This document shows, one piece after another, positions 39,501-45,467 of a stretch of 64,000 nt of DNA (position 1 is its first letter; each line of letters starts with the position of its first letter). Source of the stretch: Maniola hyperantus (Eukaryota; Arthropoda; Insecta; Lepidoptera; Nymphalidae); NCBI RefSeq assembly GCF_902806685.2, contig NC_048538.1, positions 16,244,001-16,308,000 on the forward strand, read 5' to 3'. The notes beneath the pieces are model-generated. The model was not told where the DNA came from, made no database searches, and worked only from the letters and a program-made list of their open reading frames with translations. Position numbers and translations under genes: made by a program.

Positions 39501-42500
39501 TTTACACACCTTTGAGGACATTATGGAGAACTGTCAGGCATGCAGGTTTCCTCACGATGTTTTCTTTATCGTTAATCTAATCGTTTCTATCCTAAACCTT
39601 TCCGATTTGAGAGGAGACCTGTGCTCAGTAGTAAGCGTATATCCATCCATACTAATATTATAAATGCGAAAGTGTGTCTGTCTGTCTGTCTGTCTATCTG
39701 TCTGCTAGATTTTCACGGCTCAACCGTTCAACCGATTTTGACGAAATTTGGTACAGATATAGCTTGCATCGCGGGGTATAGGCTACTTTTCAAGGAGTCA
39801 GAGAGTTCCCACGGGATTTTTTAAAAACCTAAATCCACGCGGACATCATCTAGTTAAAAATATATTTCTAGCTAGGACAGCACAATATGGCGGACACGAT
39901 TTCGCTTTATTCGTTTCGACGCATTATATAGTGCATACATTTTGAAAACGCACTTGCTGTATTTGCTCTATGTGTATAGTACGATTTGAGTCCATAATCT
40001 AAAGGAAAACCGCCAACCGAATTATAATATGGGTACCTTCAAGACAAGAGTGAATAGGCATCTTCTTATTCTAGGCAAGCGCGCTCCATCTTAGGCTGCA
40101 TGCATCACCCAGGTCTGATTACAGCCAAGCACTAGTGTATAAATTTAAAAAAAAGAGCAAATATGGCGATTTGAAAAACAAAACTTACGTTTAGCACGGC
40201 AATCTTATCCTCGCTGGAGGTGAGTTTCCCCGAGGCGCCGTTGTAGTGCGCGAAGGCGTGCGTGAGCAGCGCACGCGCCGCTTCGGGCGCCGAGCAGCGG
40301 CGGCTGAGCGCGCCCAGCGCCGCCAGCGCCTCCGCGCGCACCCACTCGTCGCGCGAGTGCAGGTTCACTGGCAGAACAATCTGTTTACTCTATATACTCT
40401 GGTTATACCCTATCCAAGGAAAGAAGTTAGTATAGCACTCTCTCTGTTACATAAAAATGATAGAGCCACAAATCTCAGAAGGCGTTAACCATTTCAGATT
40501 TTTAAAGAATTCATCCATACTATTCCAAACTAATATTGTAAATACGTCTGCTAGCTTTTCACGGCCCATCCGTTGACCGTTCAACCGATTTTTATTTAAT
40601 TAGGTATTTTTGAAATTCGGTACTTAAAAACACGCGGACGAAGTCGCGCGCATCATCTAGTTTCAAATAAAATTCTAATATAAAGAAAAACGAATCATAA
40701 TAATAATGCATAGGCTGCATCATAAGTTACGACCAGGTCTGATTGCAGCCAAGCGCTAGTCTATGAATAAAAAAAAAATACTTACCAATCAAACTCTTGC
40801 CAATGTCAACTGCTATGCCATCCACCTGAATGTCCAGGTTCTCCAGCACGACGCCCACAGCCTGTATGATGGTCTCCGGACTCCTCAGCATGGCCTTGTG
40901 CAGGGCGGGCAGCAACGTGTCTTGCACGTCACACTTTTGTAGCAAGTGTAGTAAGTCAGAGCACGCCCGGATATAGTTGGCGTTGGGGCGGCTTTTGACG
41001 CTTATTAAACTTTTTGTTAGGCTCTCTAGCATTTTGGCCTGGAAAAAATTTACACTTTATTATTATTATCATCATACCTACCCATACAGTGGCGTGCAGG
41101 TCATAGAGGCATAAATGCACTGCTTACCCCAGTTGTAATAGCTCAATGCATATTTTTCATTATGACCTGCCAGTAAACAGGTTTCTACCTAACTAATGCC
41201 TACCCAGGCTTCAAACACTGTGCACGCCACTGTACCCATACAGTAAATGCAAAAGTTTGTTTGATGGTTTGTCCTACAATCACGTCACAACGGAGCCACG
41301 GATCGACGTGATTTTTAGGGTTCCGTACCTCAGAAGGAAAAACGGAACCCTTATAGGATCACTTTGTTGTCTGTCTGTCTGTCAAGAAACCTATAGGGTA
41401 CTTCCCGTTGACCTAGAATTATGAAATTTAGCAGGAAGGTAGGCCTTATAGCAGACATGAGGGGGGAAATCAAAAATCGTGAGTTTGTGATTACATCACA
41501 AGAAACAAATTAAAATGTGTTCATAAACAAATATTGCTATTTTCGCCGTTCAAAGTAAGATTACTATACCAAGTGGGGTATCATATAAAAGGGTTTTACT
41601 TGTACATTCTAAAACAGAGTTTTATTTATTTTTAGGCATCATAGTTTTTGATTTATTGTGCAAAGTGTTGATAAAATACGATTGTAGTACTTGACTTTAC
41701 TGCTCAAGTATTAGAGGCGCCGGAATGACCTAACTAGGTCTAACTGGTAATGTGTGGGCACAGCCTTAAAAAAATAAACGTTTTTTCTTTTTTTCTTTCT
41801 TAGTACGGAACCCTCAGTGCGCGAGTCTGACTCGCACTTGACCGGTTTTTTTTTGCATGGGTATAGTTTAAGACCTGAAGAGTGACATAGGCTACTTTTT
41901 ATCCTGGAAAATTAAAGAGTTTTTGAAAACCCCATAAGGATTTTCGAAAAAGTAAAATACTCTATTGGGTATTTCTACGTAGATACCTATCATCTCCTAC
42001 CTTATGTGTAGATATGAGGGCGTTGTCCCCCGCCTGTTTGACATGTCGACAGATGGCCGAGAAACTGACGCACACCTGCGGCCCGGCGTCTGTCGCTTGT
42101 GTCAGCAACACATTCACCCATTTTGACAGCTTCTCACTGCCCATCAACGTCCATGAGTTGTGCAGCTAAAATGTTCAATATACTATTGAATTAGTAACAT
42201 GTTATAACTACTTTGCAATAGAAATAGAAATCTAAAACTACTCTCTAAAATATCTACTATCTAAAATATAAAAAAAAGCTAATACAAACTCATGCTTGTA
42301 TACTTCTGTCTGAAATATCCCTTATTTTATTCACAATACATACTTCCTAGCAAAATCCGAAAACGGCCTATACTTATAAATAATTCATTTCAATAGTATT
42401 ATTTGTGCTAAAAGCGCTGTGTGATGAAAATTACAATTTAGCCACCAATTTTACTACGCTATTCTATATTACTAAGAAAAAACTGGATAATTAGATCCAT

Positions 42501-44941
42501 ACCTCTATGTTTCCTCATGTACCTTGGCAATGGCACCGATTCTAAGCACAACCTAATTTAAGAGTATTCGCACCCTCTTCTTACTATTGAAATATGAAAA
42601 GGACAGAAGCAGTTTGACATTTTTAAATTTAATTTTTAGATGGTAAAACCCGTGATTTTAGCACGCACTCGCGAACCTACTGTTTAAATTTGTATTGTGC
42701 ACTAAAATTTAGAGTCTTTAAATGTGAAAGTCATGTTCCGTTCCTTTTTTAGCATTAGTAAAAAGAAAAGGATGCAGATACTCTAAATTTAGAGAGAGAC
42801 TAGAGAATCGGGGCCATTGTCGCTGATTCCATTGTACACAATCTCTAAACTAAACTAAAATGGCACGTCTAAATCTATTGCTATCCCTTTCATAATATTG
42901 CTTGCGGAAAAGGATAGCACTAGATTTAGACCTGTTAATTTAGTTTACTTTAGAGATCGTGTACAAGAGAATCGGCCCCATTGTTTATTTAAAATAAGTA
43001 ACAATTAAAAGTAATAATTAAAACAGAAAACAATATAAAAATCTATAGATGCATACAATATGTACATAGTGTGATTTGTGAACCATAATATGGAGCATAC
43101 TAAAATATTTCAAGATCACATTTTGTGAGTAATGGCGCCGATTCTGTTGTCTTTCTCTAAACTAAATTTAAAGTATCTGCATCTTTTTCTTTTAAATATT
43201 GCTAAAAAAGGACAGAACATGAATTTTACATTTAAAGACTCTAAACTTTAATGCATGCTACAAATTTAAACAAGAGGATGTGAATTAACACTCTTAAATT
43301 TAGGTGTGCTCAGAATCAGTACCAATGTGTGGTTACTCTATTAACTACACATGTAACCACATAAGTATGATTGTTGACTAAAATAAAAATAAAAATGTGC
43401 TGCAAAAACATAGTGGAAAAAAATAATTACCAAAGAGTATCCCTTCTCATTTTTCTTCTTATCCCCATGTGCTGTGACGACAGCCAGTAGGTTTGCCTGC
43501 GCCAACACCAGCGTGTTGTAATCCAACACATCCTCAGAGTCCTTTAGGGCTCCTTCCACCAGCACTGTGGTCCAGCGAAGTGCATACAAGCCTGTTTGAC
43601 TGGTGTTTTTTCTTTAACAAATAAAATAAAGTTAAAAAGTAAAATTAGCTTACTTCAAAAATTTTTAACTATCTAAATTCTTTTTTGCCTTTGTATAAGA
43701 TCCATTAATTCTTCGAAATTTGCTAAATATTCTACAATATTGATATATTGGACAACTGAGTCATTTCATGGAAGAACCCTATGGCAGTTGTTCAAATGCT
43801 GATAATTATTATCAAGAAATGATTAAACTAAACACTAGAAACAATTTAGTAAGCATTGAGAAGCGAGTGCATCATGTAGTACAGTAACCAGCAGAAAATA
43901 TTGTACATCAACCTTTAGAAAGAGATAGCGGTTTCGTAGAGCGTTGTCTCAGTCGGTGAGACAGACAAAACATCACATAGGTACGTGTGACAGAGATAAT
44001 GCTCTACAAAGCCAAAATCTCATTCTAAACTTTGATGAACAGTATTTCTTGCTGGCTACTGTAATTAATATTATTTTATTGTAATATTTTAACTTACGAG
44101 GGTGAAATATGTCTCAGTTGTTCAGAAACTTCAAGCAGTGCAGGCATGAGGCTCTTCAGAGTCCATTCTCTGTGCTGTGTGGCCAGGTAGGCCAGCAGCC
44201 CCTTTACATAGGACTGAGACGTGGAGTCCCGGTACCGGTTCAGTGTCAGTAGCAGCACTCGACACACAAAACGTACCGCTGGCTCTGTTATACCTGTTTA
44301 TATTTTTTATTATTAGTTGCTTATAGTTAAGAATTACTTGTACTTGTTTCTTTCTCTCTCTCTCTCTCTCTGCCTCGTATTCTTCATTGTGGAGGGTAGT
44401 GACCCCTTCACATTAATAACATGATTTAAGAATAGAATGAAACAAGCAATTAAAAATTGGTTAAGAATTCGGAGTTGAGGAAATAGGGTAGTTCGGAAAT
44501 TAGGTTATGTTAAAAAAAATACAGGAAATTATGGAGATGCATAAAAAATATAGTTTCAAGGTTCAATAAGCGTATCGGTGTCCTGTGACCCGCATGTTTG
44601 CTAAATATTCTGGATCACTGCACTTTTGATAGGTGACATACTACACTAGAATGGATCAATAAAGCCATCCCAGCGGTCGACACAAATAAAGCTCTACTGT
44701 CTGAGCATTATTTGTATACACTCTTTGCACTGTTTCTTTTCTTACTGACCTGGAGTTGATAAAACGTTCTGAATCTCCTCAATCACTTCACGTCTCCCTT
44801 TCAAACTTGCGGTTTGAATTTTAAATGGAATATCCTTCAACCTTTTCAGGACCTGACAATAAACACATGTGTTAGATATCCGGCAACACTCGGGTAAGAT
44901 AAATCTCGTAATGGTATTGAATTTACCTCGGAATCTGCCAT
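10784..44941 (-). CDS. GCN1: GCN1, ribosome-bound activator of the eIF2-alpha kinase GCN2
   Basis: GCN1 is a very large cytosolic HEAT-repeat protein that binds ribosomes, senses stalled or collided ribosomes and passes the amino-acid-starvation signal to GCN2. I place 41 coding exons; the summed phase is consistent from MADSE (44941) to the stop at 10784-10786. The total is 8,073 bases, about 2,690 residues, close to human GCN1 (2,671). Stretches nearly identical to known GCN1 include MAYCAPKQLSSCLP, TLLDTKFVHFIDAPSLALIM, KMAAQIIGNMYSLTDQKDL and TETASEDDNFGT. The four exon blocks are given as separate entries. Exon 1 encodes only five residues. Exon 9 lies at the edge of a tandem array. Introns are 90 to over 1,800 bases and full of repeats. 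The start codon is 527 bases from that of divergent SNRNP48. Confidence 0.97.
10931..11103 (+). mobile_element. tRNA-derived SINE
   Basis: Begins GCCTCAATAGCTCAACAGG (A-box-like TAGCTCAAC), continues to GGTTCAAACCC (B box), then a tRNA-unrelated body (CAAGCTTGACGCTTAGTTGG) and a short poly(A). Other copies: 20791-20962, 30572-30612 (head only), 54829-55002 and 56804-56974. It sits in the last GCN1 intron. Confidence 0.8.
11380..11575 (+). mobile_element. Second Helitron-like family, 3'-truncated copy
   Basis: Contains AAATGCGAAAGTGTGTTTG, CGGATTGACGTGATTTTTTG, GAGAGTGACATAGG and CCCACGGGATTTTTAAAAAC, then changes to unrelated sequence before the expected GCGGACGAAGTCGCG end. Lies in a GCN1 intron. 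Confidence 0.6.
11771..11958 (+). mobile_element. Helitron-like element, 5'-truncated copy
   Basis: Runs from CGACTGACTGATCTATC to GCATAAGCTAG and carries the GGGCTGAAATTTGGCATGCAG core and the terminal hairpin. Confidence 0.65.
12354..12620 (-). mobile_element. Second Helitron-like family, minus copy
   Basis: Begins on plus with CTAGCTGATGCCCGCGACTT and continues AAAATCCCGTGGGAACTC and CCGGGATAACAGTAGCC, followed by family tail sequence. It lies directly upstream of GCN1 exon 40. Confidence 0.6.
13360..13392. repeat. Perfect 16-base inverted repeat
   Basis: ATTTTTCGACACAATC is followed, after one base, by its exact reverse complement. A diverged relative (TTCGAAATTTCTGATTGTG) follows at about 13429. 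It lies 47 bases upstream of GCN1 exon 39 in transcript sense. Confidence 0.85.
14515..14692. repeat. Three diverged tandem copies with a GACACGGCCAGTCTG core
   Basis: The core TACGACACGGCCAGTCTGAC appears near 14522, 14584 and (as GGCTAGTC) 14650, at spacings of about 62-67 bases. It lies in a GCN1 intron. The phrase AAAGAGTACGACACGGCCAG is strikingly like the start of GCN1 exon 9 (AAAGAGCACGACACGGCCCG on minus). Confidence 0.7.
15709..15954 (+). other. Open frame of unknown origin inside a GCN1 intron
   Basis: A plus-strand frame open for about 82 codons, with no ATG near its left end, reads ESIEEEPVNAKSKYRGALL, then FGTYDREVGGAMGGGRLFDN and DLSHVYLTYIAMMDRF, before a TAA. It looks more protein-like than random AT-rich intron sequence. 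I do not recognise the family; it may be a decayed transposon or a processed gene fragment. From 15955 to 16440 nothing else is recognised. Confidence 0.3.
16518..16764 (+). mobile_element. Helitron-like element, full copy
   Basis: Starts TCTATATATATAAAAGG after A and ends GCATAAGCTAG before T. The internal GACT microsatellite is expanded to about ten units. Confidence 0.75.
17254..17560 (-). mobile_element. RTE-clade LINE, 3' end with ATG/CAT microsatellite tail
   Basis: The minus strand reads ISKLKWQWAGHACRRGDGRW, then VLEWRPRLSKRSVGRPPARW, TDDIKRLVGSGWMRKAEDR and KAYVQQWTSTG. This is the C-terminus of RTE-type reverse-transcriptase proteins. An in-frame TAA after GRWSR shows decay. It ends in (ATG)n, the usual RTE tail, seen on plus as (CAT)n at 17259-17280. 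Confidence 0.82.
17925..18075 (-). mobile_element. Second Helitron-like family fragment with CAGA microsatellite
   Basis: Contains AAATAGCCTATGTCC and GATGGGCCGTGAAAAG, then (CAGA)n at about 18008-18060 and CACACTTTCTAATATTAGT, matching the family start in reverse. Confidence 0.55.
18079..18299 (+). mobile_element. Helitron-like element, full copy
   Basis: Starts TCTAAATATATAAAAGGAAA and ends GCATAAGCTAG followed by T; near-identical to 29814-30024, including an unusual internal ACTTTTGAATTATGA that both share. Confidence 0.75.
18533..18860. repeat. 55-base minisatellite, six copies
   Basis: AGAAGATTTTACGTAATTAA recurs at 18541, 18596, 18651, 18706, 18761 and 18816 with no difference I can see; each unit also holds TTATGACCACTATAATC. 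It lies in a GCN1 intron, beginning about 30 bases upstream of exon 32 in transcript sense. Confidence 0.9.
18898..19229. mobile_element. Short DNA transposon derivative with 16-base inverted ends
   Basis: GGGTCACAACAAATTT at 18898-18913 is exactly inverted at 19214-19229. The 332-base interior has no supported protein; an 87-codon minus frame inside it looks fortuitous. It lies between the 55-base array and the next MITE. Confidence 0.7.
19247..19413 (-). mobile_element. MITE with 18-base ends and two CRE palindromes, second copy
   Basis: Inverted relative of 3973-4140, with TATAAGTTCCGCAAATTG at one end and AATTTGGCGGGACTTATA at the other. TGACGTCA occurs at 19309-19316 and 19362-19369. 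It lies 62 bases from GCN1 exon 31. Confidence 0.78.
19476..25944 (-). CDS. GCN1: GCN1 exons 23-31 (eEF3-like HEAT core, residues ~1284-1905)
   Basis: Exons: 25944-25750, 25120-24992, 23936-23813, 23267-23031, 22839-22660, 21850-21561, 21228-21033, 20598-20277, 19668-19476. This is the best conserved part of GCN1, related to the HEAT region of fungal elongation factor eEF3 and involved in ribosome and GCN20/ABCF contact. Blocks seen include RLIAALSTPSQQ, FEPYIVHVLPHLLLCFGD, LSAHGVKLVLPSLL, SIELLGAMAYCAPKQ, FVHFIDAPSLALIMP, LLPWLMHTLTSESSSVDRSG, KALADENEYVRETAL and NRVLAGLYMGRSD. Phases are consistent throughout. No stop or frameshift is seen. Confidence 0.95.
20070..20248. repeat. (TGAG)n microsatellite
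   Basis: About 45 units of GTGA with occasional AATGA variants lie in the GCN1 intron just downstream of exon 30. Their translations (THSLTHSL repeats) are spurious. Confidence 0.95.
20791..20962 (-). mobile_element. tRNA-derived SINE, minus copy
   Basis: On minus it begins GCCTCAATAGCTCAACGGG, has B-box GGTTCAAACCC and ends in poly(A). Same family as 10931-11103. It lies in a GCN1 intron. Confidence 0.8.
21412..21545 (-). mobile_element. Non-autonomous retroposon (GAAGCGCCGGAATAA family) fragment
   Basis: Contains CAGAAGAAGCGCCGGAATAA, GTGTGGCACAACCC and ATTTTCAGCCGGTACCC, matching the inverse of 31045-31200. A 17-base G run occurs just left of it near 21343. Confidence 0.5.
21912..22345 (+). 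repeat. 51-base LINE-derived minisatellite interrupted by a LINE 3' end
   Basis: Units of ACTTGAGTGAATTCAAGACG plus GTGTAAATAGGCACTTTTTAGC encode in frame SEFKTSVNRHFLATYNL, a match to the LINE C-terminal pattern YNL-FK-RVN-LL. Bases 21990-22175 are a separate LINE tail (GATTATAACATGGGGTTATT, then GGCAACGCATCGGCGG and CCGCCTGCTCGTTTGCTCGC). The repeat units resume at 22176. Confidence 0.7.
22865..23000 (+). mobile_element. Non-autonomous retroposon (GCGCCGGAATAA family)
   Basis: Contains GACAGTTTGTTCCGGCGCTT, GCTCAGGTGTAAGAGGCACC and GATGTGTGGCACAG; same orientation as 31147-31260. Confidence 0.5.
23302..23657 (+). repeat. 51-base LINE-derived minisatellite, second block (about seven units)
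   Basis: Same unit as 21912-22345, about 88-96% identical between units. It directly abuts a minus-strand Helitron-like fragment at 23659. Most units keep the 51-base (17-codon) length. Confidence 0.8.
23659..23797 (-). mobile_element. Helitron-like element, fragment
   Basis: The inverse of the family core (CCCCTAGGGGTTGAATTTTC, then CAGTAGTTTGAGCTGTGCGT). The 3' hairpin end is missing. It ends 16 bases before GCN1 exon 25. Confidence 0.6.
24059..24270. mobile_element. Foldback element with ~78-base inverted arms
   Basis: ACCCGGTCGAGCTGAGTTTG, then CACCTCGCGTCGATTAAAAA and CAACAAGTGGCAGACAAA, recur inverted at 24192-24270 with few mismatches. The loop is about 55 bases. No coding capacity. 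It lies in a GCN1 intron. Confidence 0.85.
24274..24487 (+). mobile_element. Second Helitron-like family, full copy
   Basis: Starts CAGTACCCTTATTATAAATG, has GACGTGATTTGCATGGG and CCGGAAAATTAAAGAGTTCC, and ends GACGAAGTCGCGGGCATCAG followed by CTAG. Confidence 0.7.
24646..24800. repeat. 31-base minisatellite, five copies
   Basis: Unit AATAGGTACTTTCAGGCTCA plus TTTAAAACTT, five nearly exact copies. It may derive from LINE tail sequence, as the ATAGGTACTTT phrase resembles the 51-base family. Confidence 0.88.
25187..25430 (-). mobile_element. Helitron-like element, diverged copy
   Basis: Starts on plus with CTAGCTTATTCCCGCGATTT and runs to the GTCAGTCAGTCAG repeats and a TATATATTT end. To its right (25430-25735) is AT-rich sequence like a LINE 3' untranslated region, with no frame. 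Confidence 0.6.
26479..34605 (-). CDS. GCN1: GCN1 exons 14-22 (charged linker and middle HEAT region, residues ~769-1283)
   Basis: Exons: 34605-34476, 34347-34267, 33185-32962, 31562-31363, 30539-30366, 29731-29601, 28857-28721, 27388-27157, 26712-26479. Exons 14-15 encode a highly charged stretch (KRESKAYSYKEQLEELQ, then SAKQKEAMKAQL) matching the lysine/glutamate-rich helix of animal GCN1 (ENKAYSFKEQ in human). Exon 16 begins LYSGVEKAVQLLE. Exon 17 has the LYKPQCDLEPSW and APGFCYVFPLLKQG blocks. Exons 16, 21 and 22 are GC-rich and alanine-rich, unlike their AT-rich introns, which creates long spurious open frames on other strands and frames. Confidence 0.9.
28214..28720 (-). mobile_element. 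CR1/Jockey-like LINE, 3' fragment
   Basis: The minus strand encodes AYYRSSIRTAKVWNALPASM, then TFYNKIPQTILDLPLHKFKK and KKAYYTIEDYLNDKRAW, before a stop, an untranslated tail and (TTTCA)n. A sister copy in plus orientation is at 32216-32910. It abuts the donor of GCN1 exon 20, whose GT lies at 28720-28719. Confidence 0.75.
29814..30024 (+). mobile_element. Helitron-like element, full copy with A|T target
   Basis: Starts TCTAAATATATAAAAGG directly after A and ends GCATAAGCTAG directly before T: the classic Helitron insertion pattern. Confidence 0.8.
30048..30198 (+). mobile_element. MITE-like element with CAATCA inverted sub-ends, copy 1
   Basis: Holds GACAGCTACAATGTCATGAT, then CTCTGATTGGTTGACGCTCG, CAGCCAATCAGAACAATTTG and GATTGATGCAGGTT. 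An almost identical copy lies at 32033-32188. Partly self-complementary (CAATC..CTGATTGG against CCAATCAG..GATTG). Confidence 0.6.
30572..30612 (+). mobile_element. tRNA-derived SINE, head fragment
   Basis: Only GCCTCAATAGCTCAACGGTT and about 20 further bases of the SINE head remain. A (ATC)n stretch and a short TE-like phrase (GTCTTCCGGTGCGTGGTCG) follow at 30650-30780. Confidence 0.5.
31045..31300 (+). mobile_element. Non-autonomous retroposon (GCGCCGGAATAA family), most complete copy
   Basis: Runs from GGGTACCAGCTGAAAATCAG through CCGGCGCTTCTTTTGCTTG and GAAGAAGCGCCGGAATAACC to GTGTGGCACAATTG, then AATAAACG and a CTTT-rich tail. The internal GGCGCTTC/GAAGCGCC forms a hairpin. No protein is recognised. 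Confidence 0.6.
31630..31960. repeat. Three diverged ~115-base tandem units containing CCAAGATGGCCGAC
   Basis: ATTTTTAAATCCAAGATGGC recurs near 31691, 31810 and 31913, each preceded by an ACAGAGTGTTGATTACGGA-like phrase. It lies in a GCN1 intron; origin unknown. Confidence 0.65.
32033..32188 (+). mobile_element. MITE-like element, copy 2
   Basis: Matches 30048-30198 along its length, apart from a short duplicated GCTCATTGTT. It is immediately followed by the plus-strand LINE copy. Confidence 0.6.
32216..32912 (+). mobile_element. CR1/Jockey-like LINE, 3' part
   Basis: Plus frames encode LQKRAIRAIYNLRPRDSLRE, then DILTVASQYIYNNIIFVRQN and FYNKIPQTILDLPLHKFKK, YYTIEDYLNDKRAW, then a stop. The tail ends (TTTTCA)n. 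It includes a small indel that shifts the frame after FRLR. The tail ends about 50 bases before GCN1 exon 16. Confidence 0.75.
33255..33420 (-). mobile_element. LINE 3' untranslated region with (ATGT)n
   Basis: (TATG)n followed by CTTTATTGCACCACAGAAAC and GATCTTATCCTAGCG, the inverse of a LINE tail common in Lepidoptera. A related stretch (TTCTTTATTGTACACCAAAA, then GCGGCCTTATCGCTG) is at 29280-29400. Confidence 0.5.
34031..34218. mobile_element. MITE with CTAGCGCGCACCA ends, copy 1
   Basis: AGAACTAGCGCGCACCAAGG at the left and GGCGCGCGCTATCGCTAGAA at the right, with the inner ATCCGTTGCGGAATTAATTC palindrome. Relative of 46129-46296. Confidence 0.6.
35020..44941 (-). CDS. GCN1: GCN1 exons 1-13 (N-terminal HEAT region, residues ~1-768)
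   Basis: Exons in transcript order: 44941-44927, 44852-44750, 44293-44098, 43611-43431, 42165-42001, 41038-40786, 40367-40189, 39353-39156, 38793-38641, 37261-37102, 36687-36358, 35716-35523, 35198-35020. This is the less conserved ribosome-contacting part of GCN1, built of alpha-helical HEAT repeats. Exon 11 is read from an acceptor at 36689-36688, giving VLIQVGLLCRTVLEKYG; the AG at 36678-36677 would break phase with exon 10. Exon 9 starts KGLSAKSTTQPVRIAYTSL and uses the donor nearest its acceptor; six further identical donors follow in the array. Confidence 0.9.
35860..36080 (+). mobile_element. CR1-like LINE, 3' end
   Basis: Plus frame FPRTCKLWNQLPSAVSSLDY, then NMGLFKGLT, followed by the tail GGCAACGCATTGGTGGTTCC, CACTTAACATCAGGCGACCC and GCCTGCTCGTTTGCGCGCC. 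The same tail is present at 21990-22175, 61871-61955 and, weakly, 16440-16515. Confidence 0.7.
37577..38793 (-). repeat. Tandem array of GCN1 exon 9 with its donor site (166-base period, about 7.3 units)
   Basis: Units are essentially identical; one C/T difference is visible at 38764 in the outermost copy. The minus-strand unit is most of exon 9 (ending CCGCTACAG), then the donor GTCAGT, then about ten intron bases, then exon sequence again from GGTCTATCAGC. Seven donors fall at 166-base steps from 38640 down to 37644. Only the outermost copy has an acceptor (TTTACAG at 38800-38794). Using the first donor gives a 153-base in-frame exon. Using any later donor shifts the frame and meets TGA at the end of the second unit (GGTCAGTGA). 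A partial eighth unit (37577-37643) ends the array. Confidence 0.93.
39388..39600 (-). mobile_element. SINE with RTE-like tail, minus fragment
   Basis: Inverse of GAAAACATCGTGAGGAAACC, CCAATCCGCACTTAGCCAG and GAGCCGGCGATGAATTGATC. Plus copies are at 53850-54030 and 57455-57797. Confidence 0.6.
39645..39854 (+). mobile_element. Second Helitron-like family, variant copy
   Basis: Starts ATACTAATATTATAAATGCG, has (TCTG)n, GGCTCAACCGTTCAACCGAT and CCCACGGGATTTTTTAAAAA, and ends CCACGCGGACATCATCTAG. Confidence 0.6.
40005..40140 (+). mobile_element. LINE 3' end fragment
   Basis: AATTATAATATGGGTACCTT, then CAAGACAAGAGTGAATAGGC (the YN-GTFKTRVNRH pattern with a frame break) and GGTCTGATTACAGCCAAGC. 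The last phrase recurs near 40735. Related to 59990-60290. Confidence 0.5.
40512..40661 (+). mobile_element. Second Helitron-like family, deleted copy
   Basis: Retains GCTTTTCACGGCCCATCCG, CGTTCAACCGATTTT and CACGCGGACGAAGTCGCGCG followed by CATCATCTAG. Confidence 0.55.
41087..41232. mobile_element. hAT-type MITE with exact 8-base target duplication
   Basis: Ends CAGTGGCGTGCA and TGCACGCCACTG are exact inverses (12 bases). The element is flanked on both sides by TACCCATA (41079-41086 and 41233-41240). An 8-base duplication and CAGTG ends fit the hAT superfamily. 146 bases, no protein; in a GCN1 intron. Confidence 0.9.
41318..41855 (+). mobile_element. GGTTCCGTACC element with a nested retroposon
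   Basis: Starts AGGGTTCCGTACCTCAGAAG and ends TACGGAACCCTCAGTGCGCG followed by GACTCGCACTTGACCGG, so the outer parts are inverted. A GCGCCGGAAT-family retroposon (about 41690-41805) is inserted near its right end. The uninterrupted relative is 62220-62632. Confidence 0.6.
42525..43325. mobile_element. Cluster of three related foldback MITEs
   Basis: Three elements (about 42525-42822, 42826-42986 and 43131-43325) share ends of the type AATGGC(G)CCGATTCT/AGAATCGG-GCCATT and sub-ends CTCTAAACTAAA/TTTAGTTTA. All lie in the large fourth GCN1 intron between exons 4 and 5. They look like independent insertions of one family. Confidence 0.65.
43880..44063. mobile_element. MITE with ~47-base inverted ends
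   Basis: TACAGTAACCAGCAGAAAAT at the left matches the inverse of ATTTCTTGCTGGCTACTGTA at the right, and similarity continues inward for about 47 bases. It ends 34 bases from GCN1 exon 3. Confidence 0.75.
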
Positions 44942-45467
44942 ATTTTCAAATCATTCAGAATTACAGTAAGAACGGCCTGCAAAAGCACACGTCTTGCTAG
45001 ACATCACAGAATAAAAAGAAAAATGCATGAAAAAGGATATGTCACTTGTCATAGTGACAGCTGCTAGGAAATAAAGTTGGCATACTGAAACCAATGCTAC
45101 CATAGAGAGAACTTCATAATGTTCATAGCTCTGCGACATGAGTGTAATGGGGTCATATTTGGTTATTTGTCTGTGTTTGTATGAAACTGACGTTTGACCA
45201 ACGTTTGACTTTCACTTTTGAGTTTTGAGGTTTTGACTCTAAATAATATTGTTGTCACTTTTCTTGTCTATGGTTGTTTTGAAAAAATCTTCACAAATAT
45301 TAGTAGGTGAAATAAAAATATATAAATCATCAAATCAAGATTTTGAATTTAAAACACATTGAAAAGGCGTTTAAGTGTAGGCGGTAGGAGCATAATCATA
45401 TACCTATATTAAAACATTTTTTAAAAATATTTTTAGGTCATGTTGTTCAGATACAATACATTTAACA
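44942..45467. promoter_or_regulatory. Bidirectional promoter region between GCN1 and SNRNP48
   Basis: These 526 bases separate the ATG of minus-strand GCN1 from the ATG of plus-strand SNRNP48, so both promoters probably lie here. No TATA box is clear, as is common for housekeeping head-to-head pairs. A 62-codon minus frame (44951-45139) is not supported as a gene. Confidence 0.6.
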
